From positions 1 through 23,951 of the forward strand of contig CALSCQ010000172.1 of NCBI GenBank assembly GCA_943704525.1: 23,951 nt of DNA. Reading direction: 5' to 3'. Each line of letters starts with the position of its first letter. Positions within the stretch are counted from its first letter, which is position 1. This DNA comes from Pigoraptor vietnamica. Lineage: Eukaryota > Opisthokonta > Filasterea. Below the pieces are notes generated by a model. The model was not told the origin of the DNA and searched no databases. It was given only the letters and a program-made list of their open reading frames with translations. Shown in pieces: positions 19,490 through 23,951 of this stretch. The position numbers and the translations under genes are program-made.

Positions 19490-20700
19490 TCATTCGCCGC
19501 GCACGGCCTCGACGATATTGCGCAGGACGCCGCGATCGTACATGCGCCGGCTGCCCGGTGCAGTGCCGGGGCGCGTTTGGGGCGGTGGCGCGCGCCGCTT
19601 GGACGCCTCGTTGGCTGTCGTATTGGTCGCGGCGAGCCACACGTGGTAGCCGAGGAAGGCCCAGACGGCGACGCCGACGCATGCGAGCGACGCAAACAGC
19701 CCCGCGAGAAGGGGCCTGGTCTGCAGGAGGTACTGCGGTGCGGGATGCTTGTCAGCTGCGGCAAATGCGAGACAGGGGCCGCCGCACGCACTCACCAGCA
19801 CCATGCGGGTCGGCGTGATCGGCGCCGGGCGCCCCGCTGCATCGAGGACGTATGCTTCGGCGAGGCGGTCTCGGCGCGCAATGCCCGCGAACGCAAGGAA
19901 CACGGCGTGGGCGCCGACGGTGAGGAGCGCCCCGTGCGCCAGCAGGAACGCGAGAAAGCGGCCGTAGTTCCCCCCGCCGACGCAGTTGTTTATCCAGACG
20001 CAGTGGTGGTCGTGGCGCCGCACGCACACGCCGCACAGCCGGCAGTGCTTGGACCGCGCAGGCTTTGGAATGCGGCACGTGGGACACCGGCGGCCCTCGA
20101 CAAAGAGCGCGCCATCGTATGCGTAACGTCCCACGTGCGCTGCGACGTTGCGGGGGGTAAGACGGCCGGGGTCCGAGGTGCTCAGCACGGCGGAGAGACA
20201 GAGGCACGCGCCCACGGCGACCAGTATGACGGCGCGCTCGGTGGGCGGCACATACTCGGCGGCGTCCCTGTAGTAGATGGGCAGCCCGACCGCAAAGAGC
20301 GCGACATAAAACAACTGCACGAGGGGGTTTCTGCGCAGGAATACTGTCAGGAATTTGGCGGACGCGCTTGCACACACACACACACACACGGCTTGCACGC
20401 GGCACCGTGTCACACCTCTCCTCAGTCGCCCAGTGGCTCCAGCGCCGCGCGCCGTCGGTAACCCGCTTCGGTGCAATGAGCTCAAGCGCTGTCCATGACG
20501 CGGCACAAATGCCCTGTGTGTGCACGGCGTGAGTAGTGCGCTTGAGGGGTTGCTGTCGGTCTGCGCATGCCCACCTGCGTAAGCGCGATGTGGGCCCGCT
20601 CACACAGCCCGCCGCGGTGGCAGTCCGCACCGCCAAACGCGATGGCATACCCGCCGCCCACGAGCGCCCCCGCGTACGCAAGACCCAGCGCAGTCTCCAT
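19490..20700 (-). CDS. DHHC palmitoyltransferase, Swf1/ZDHHC4 type, 345 aa
   Basis: Exons in gene order: 20575-20700, 20416-20513, 19796-20366 and 19490-19732. The cysteine-rich domain reads CPTCRIPKPARSKHCRLCGVC, with the catalytic DHHC at 194-197 and WINNCVGGGNYGRF after it. PARSKHC and the WINNC form are typical of the Swf1/ZDHHC4 branch, which palmitoylates cysteines near membrane spans in ER and Golgi proteins. Membrane segments are at about 5-22, 88-105 and 120-138 before the catalytic loop, and two follow it. The late AATNTTANE block is the TTxE-like motif of the family. The protein ends with YDRGVLRNIVEAV. Exon 2 has no strong motif and was chosen because it is the only piece that bridges phase 0 to phase 2. 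Its acceptor is preceded by a TG microsatellite. Confidence 0.88.
20367..20415 (-). other. 49-bp intron whose 3' tract is a TG microsatellite
   Basis: On the gene strand the intron runs GTGTGACAC... to a run of about ten TG units ending GCAAG. The usual polypyrimidine tract is replaced by TG repeats, a known binding target of TDP-43/CELF-type proteins in other eukaryotes. At 49 bp it is the shortest intron found in the window. Confidence 0.55.
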
Positions 20701-20872
20701 CGGTGCGAGCTCAGAACGGCAATGCACGCAAGTGTTCAGCCAAGGGCGCTAATAGCGCCCTTGGTTCAGCCGCAGTTTGGGTGCACGTGACGTCATGCGC
20801 ATGTGCACGGACCAAAGCGACGTCGTGCACACGGCGATCGCAGCAAGCGCCGTACAAGGCGAGACAGCGGCC
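20701..20872. promoter_or_regulatory. Bidirectional ZDHHC4/TFB1M promoter with CACGTGACGTCA
   Basis: This 172-bp head-to-head spacer contains a compound element at 20784-20795, in which a CACGTG E-box overlaps a full CRE (TGACGTCA at 20788-20795). A perfect inverted repeat at 20740-20764 is listed separately. The start of TFB1M was set at 20873; an in-frame ATG at 20795 would place the CRE at the very edge of the coding region. Confidence 0.55.
20740..20764. repeat. Perfect palindrome, 11-bp arms, 3-bp spacer
   Basis: CCAAGGGCGCT, then AAT, then AGCGCCCTTGG. The arms are fully complementary and GC-rich, and both sides are flanked by TTCAGC-like sequence. It is 40 bp from one ATG and about 110 bp from the other. 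It could be a dimeric transcription-factor site or form a hairpin in the 5' UTR of the palmitoyltransferase. Confidence 0.9.
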
Positions 20873-22254
20873 ATGCGCCTCCCGCCCATGCCCAGTGTGG
20901 CCGATCTTGTGCGACTCTACGGGCTCTCGGCGCGCTCCCAGCTCAGCCAGAACTTTCTGCTCGACGGGAACATCGCAGGTGCGTGGACCGGGGGCGTAAC
21001 ACGGGGGTCTTTTCACTCACGTGCGGTGCGCAGACAAGTTTGTGCGAGCCGCGCGGTGTATTGCTGGCGGGCACGTCCTCGAAGTGGGACCGGGTGAGTG
21101 TTGGCGCGCTCCATCACGGCCGGCTTGTGCTCACGGGTGCGCATGCAGGGCCCGGTTCCCTCACGCGCTCGATCCTCCGCGCCGGCGCCGCAAGGGTGGT
21201 GGCAGTGGAGAAGGATGCGCGTTTCTTGCCGTCGTTGGAGGTGGGTGTCACTGTGCTTCGCATTGGCTCGTGCTGTGCTTACTGAGCCGCGGGCGCAGCT
21301 GCTTGCGGAAGCGTCCGGCGGCGTCCTCACTGTTGTGCGGGGCGACATTCTCACGTTCGACTACCGTGCGCTTGCCCTGCCCTCCGTTGCGTGGGACCAA
21401 GGTCTGCTGGAGCTTGCTTTCTGAATGCTGCGCCGCACTTGCCAACTTCCGTGTCCTGCCCCACCGCCGCAGAGCCCCGGCTCGCCGTGATCGGCAATCT
21501 GCCCTTCAACATTGCCACGCCACTCCTCATCCGATGGCTCTCCATGATGGCGACGCGCGAGGGGCCCTTTGCTCACGGCCGCGCGGAGCTCGTGCTGTCC
21601 TTCCAGAAGGAGGTGGCCGAGGTGCGACAGTGCCGCGCACGTGTGTGCCGTGGACCCCTTCTCACACGCCATCTACGCAGCGCATAGTTGCACAGCCAAA
21701 CACCGCCGGTCGAACGCGCATTTCTGCGATAACACAACTATATTGCGACGCAACGCTCGAGTACAGGCTACCCGGGCGCGTCTTTGTGCCCCCACCCAAG
21801 GCATGCGCTTGCTGAATTCCGTGCGTCGACGCGTGCTCCGGCTCACATGTGCCCATCGCCCGCCCGCAGGTGGACGCCGCGGTGGTGCGCCTCGTGCCAC
21901 GCGCGACCATCCCGCCAATCGCGACGGACTTCAAGCTCGCGGAAGCGGCCGTTCGGTGGCTCTTTTCGGCGCCGCGCAAGACAATGACGAACGTTGCGCG
22001 GTGGGTGTCCCTTGTCGCGCGGCGCCTCGAATGGCACTGACGATCGAATGGCACTGACGGTCGAATGGCACGTGACGGCCACCCTTCCGCCGATGCGCAG
22101 GCGCCTTGTCGGCAAGGATGAGGCGCAGACGGCCGCCGTCCTCTCTCGCGCCGGTGTCGACGGCATGGCACGCGCAGAGTCCCTCGACAACGCCGCCGTG
22201 CTGCGCGCAATCGAGGCCTATAGCTTGCACCGGCCGCTAGAGCCCTCTCAATGA
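20873..22254 (+). CDS. rRNA adenine dimethyltransferase, TFB1M/KsgA family, 304 aa
   Basis: Eight exons: 20873-20978, 21034-21093, 21149-21240, 21299-21401, 21473-21621, 21681-21800, 21870-22000 and 22101-22254. The product starts MRLPPMPSVADLVRLYGL, close to animal TFB1M, then QLSQNFLLD (23-31), the SAM-binding motif EVGPGPG (52-58), the acidic VEKDARF and GDILTF, and the catalytic NLPF (129-132), ending in a short KsgA C-domain (VFVPPPK, VDAAVV). It dimethylates two adjacent adenines in the 3' hairpin of small-subunit rRNA. Similarity to TFB1M points to the mitochondrial enzyme. The N-terminus from 20873 is short for a targeting peptide; an in-frame ATG at 20795 would add 26 residues. Intron 6 is GC-AG. 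Confidence 0.93.
21801..21869 (+). other. GC-AG intron in the TFB1M gene
   Basis: The exon ends CCCAAG and the intron begins GCATGC, with acceptor CCCGCAG. Splicing here gives VFVPPPK-VDAAVVRL, the conserved family junction. Reading on past the donor meets a TGA before any GT could serve, so no GT donor restores the frame. Confidence 0.8.
22001..22100 (+). repeat. TFB1M intron 7 with three tandem 17-18 bp copies
   Basis: Bases about 22028-22078 hold three near-identical copies of TCGAATGGCACTGACG, the last with an extra G. The copies are inside the intron (donor GTGGGT at 22001, acceptor GCGCAG ending at 22100) and do not add coding sequence. Confidence 0.75.
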
Positions 22255-22261
22255 TCGGGCT

Positions 22262-23365
22262 TCACCCGCGCGGTACTTGCGGCGTGCTGCGTATACTGCT
22301 AGGAGTCGCCGCGCCGCTTCTTGCAGCGGGCGTTCCCGCGCCGTAACTCGCCCGCAAAGACGCATCTACGCCGACGCCCGGTGTCCGTCCGGCCGCCACA
22401 TCCGCCAATCGCCGCGCTGCCGGTGACATGGGCGGGGGCACGCCGTGCCGCCCACGCGCGCCTGCGCGCAGCGGTGAATCGGCCGAGAGTGGGCGGGGCG
22501 TCATCCCCCCCGCGCGCTTCTGCCGGTGCCGCTGGCTCGCGCGTTCGGAGAGCGCCAAACCAATCTGCTCGCGGCGGGACACCTCCGGCATGCGAAAAGA
22601 CGGCCCGGGCGTGGCTGCGACCACGTCCCCGTCGAGTCGCAGGGGCGTGGCCGCGATGGTCCCCCACGTCATGAGGGGCGACGCGTCGACGCCAGGCGCA
22701 ATGGTCGGCGTCGCAAGGTACTCGTAGGCCTGCGGCGGCTGCGCGACGCTCGGCGGCGGCTGCGTCTCGCTCCGCACATCACCCGCGTCGGATGTTTTCC
22801 ACGGACGTTCCGATTGTCGGACGAGCACCTCGTGTGGCACCCGAGTGTTTTCGTGCGTCACAATTCTCCCTTCGCCCTCGCGCACTGCTACGGTTGAGGG
22901 GCCGCCCTCAGGATAATACATGAGGAGATTGTTTGCCCGATAGGCCCATGCCTCAGGCGCGGCGGGGCGTTCTGACGGGGCCGCCGTCAATTTTAGCTGC
23001 TTCGTTTCTTTGTCGAAGACCCACGCATAACGCTGCCGATGTCTTTCCCGCGCACGCTCCATAAGTCCATTGAACGAAGCGTTGTCTTCGCTGGTGTTCG
23101 CATAAAGAAATGCGTCGAGAGACGAGTCCGGCACAGAAGCCGTCGCATCGCGGCCATCACGGACAACAAATTCGCCATCCCGCAGAGCACGAAGCTTTGG
23201 AAGGTCAGGAAAGAAGTCGCGCTCGATTATGCGACCCATCCGCTCAACATACTCATCTTCGTCCAACACTTTCGCATCTGGCGGCGCTGGAGTTGCTTTC
23301 TCAGTCGTTGCGACTTCGTTCGTCCTCACAGGGACGACGGCCGAATGCGCTAGAGTATCGTTCAT
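22262..23365 (-). CDS. ESS2: ESS2 (DGCR14/Bis1) spliceosome-associated protein, 367 aa, intronless
   Basis: A single open frame. The N-terminal block KVLDEDEYVERMGRIIERDF, then FPDLPKL, is the ESS2 signature; ASFNGLMERARERHRQRYAW, AYRANNLLMYYPEG, YEYLATPTIAPGVDASPLMTW and RMPEVSRREQIGLAL follow in family order. The tail (about 290-367) is Arg/Pro/Ser/Thr-rich and disordered. ESS2 joins the catalytic-stage spliceosome and affects splice fidelity, so a spliceosome gene sits beside genes with AT-AC and GC-AG introns; the adjacency is probably chance. It is the only gene here without an intron. It is tail-to-tail with TFB1M, with only 7 bp between stop codons, so their 3' UTRs must overlap. Confidence 0.93.
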   Translation of the reverse strand: MNDTLAHSAVVPVRTNEVATTEKATPAPPDAKVLDEDEYVERMGRIIERDFFPDLPKLRALRDGEFVVRDGRDATASVPDSSLDAFLYANTSEDNASFNGLMERARERHRQRYAWVFDKETKQLKLTAAPSERPAAPEAWAYRANNLLMYYPEGGPSTVAVREGEGRIVTHENTRVPHEVLVRQSERPWKTSDAGDVRSETQPPPSVAQPPQAYEYLATPTIAPGVDASPLMTWGTIAATPLRLDGDVVAATPGPSFRMPEVSRREQIGLALSERASQRHRQKRAGGMTPRPLSADSPLRAGARGRHGVPPPMSPAARRLADVAAGRTPGVGVDASLRASYGAGTPAARSGAATPSSIRSTPQVPRG

Positions 23366-23468
23366 GTTTCTTACGAGTAACGACTGGCATCATCACCTTG
23401 CATAAAACGGCACTTGTACGACGACAGGCGATCGGCTTTTGTCACGTATCATGACGTCATTGGAAGGG

Positions 23469-23504
<36 letters not shown>

Positions 23505-23512
23505 GCGCGCGC
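23469..23512. repeat. CA repeat continuing into CG repeat
   Basis: About 16 CA units pass without interruption into five CG units. The whole 44-bp block alternates purine and pyrimidine and would favour Z-DNA. Confidence 0.9.
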
Positions 23513-23593
23513 ATTCTCAACACACGCACACCACTCAACACACGCGCACCACATGGCACATTACCCATTGCAAACGCACAGAACATACCAAGC

Positions 23594-23596
<3 letters not shown>

Positions 23597-23641
<45 letters not shown>

Positions 23642-23660
23642 CTCTCTAGATATCTCTCTC
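23597..23660. repeat. CT microsatellite, first block
   Basis: About 21 CT units at 23597-23638, then short interrupted CT runs to 23660. On the opposite strand it reads GA and creates an open Arg/Glu frame that is not a gene. Confidence 0.9.
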
Positions 23661-23716
23661 TGCGTCGAGAACTGAGATCGCTCTGTGTAGTCGCATCCTA
23701 ACTTGAGCTTCTCCGA

Positions 23717-23826
<110 letters not shown>

Positions 23827-23951
23827 GGTGGATTGGGTTCATCCCCAATGGTCTGTTATTTTTTCCCTACTAAAAGCGAACTTTCGATTGTACCTGGCCT
23901 TCGTGGGCAGACACAGAGCCATCTCACCAGGATTGCAACGTATTCTCCCCC

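Overview
This is a nuclear, protein-coding stretch from a compact, GC-rich, intron-dense eukaryotic microbe. It carries 13 genes, one of them cut by the left edge, and I read about 65 spliceosomal introns, mostly 50-110 bp. Most donors are GTGGGT or GTGCGT rather than GTAAGT. Exon ends were set by requiring that each junction keep the reading frame and restore a recognisable protein. The lineage is not settled. The gene set (ATG101, a metazoan-like TFB1M, a TTD14-like protein, a LOV photoreceptor, a kinetoplastid/bacterial-type ABC-class ATPase, and one U12-type AT-AC intron) excludes prokaryotes and U12-less fungi such as budding yeasts. It fits a free-living or parasitic protist, or a deep opisthokont relative.

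Layout, left to right: ABC-class P-loop ATPase C-terminus (+, to 1273); farnesyl diphosphate synthase (-, 1455-3559, 10 exons); an SMP-C2-C1 membrane-contact lipid-transfer protein (-, 3963-6510), which could be misread as two genes; a WDR20/CreC WD40 protein (+, 6873-9062); FKBP12 (-, 9147-9779) with an AT-AC intron; a LOV-SAM blue-light receptor candidate (-, 10200-11893); ATG101 (-, 12567-13866); a proline-rich protein with three WH2-like repeats (-, about 14058-15271); a TTD14-like P-loop protein (+, 15478-17289); an orphan multi-pass membrane protein (+, 17422-19424); a Swf1/ZDHHC4-type palmitoyltransferase (-, 19490-20700); a TFB1M/KsgA rRNA dimethyladenosine transferase (+, 20873-22254); and ESS2/DGCR14 (-, 22262-23365, intronless). 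The right end, 23366-23951, is promoter plus long CT and CA microsatellites.

The genes are housekeeping and signalling genes rather than an operon-like system. They come in tail-to-tail pairs (as little as 7 bp apart) and head-to-head pairs sharing short bidirectional promoters. Several of the promoters carry CACGTG, TGACGTCA or CCAAT elements. The parts most worth a second look are the LOV-SAM receptor, the SMP-C2-C1 fusion, the U12-type AT-AC intron, a set of GC-AG introns whose phase leaves little alternative, the WH2-like repeat protein, and a perfect palindrome in the ZDHHC4/TFB1M promoter. No viral, transposon, CRISPR or rRNA sequence was seen.
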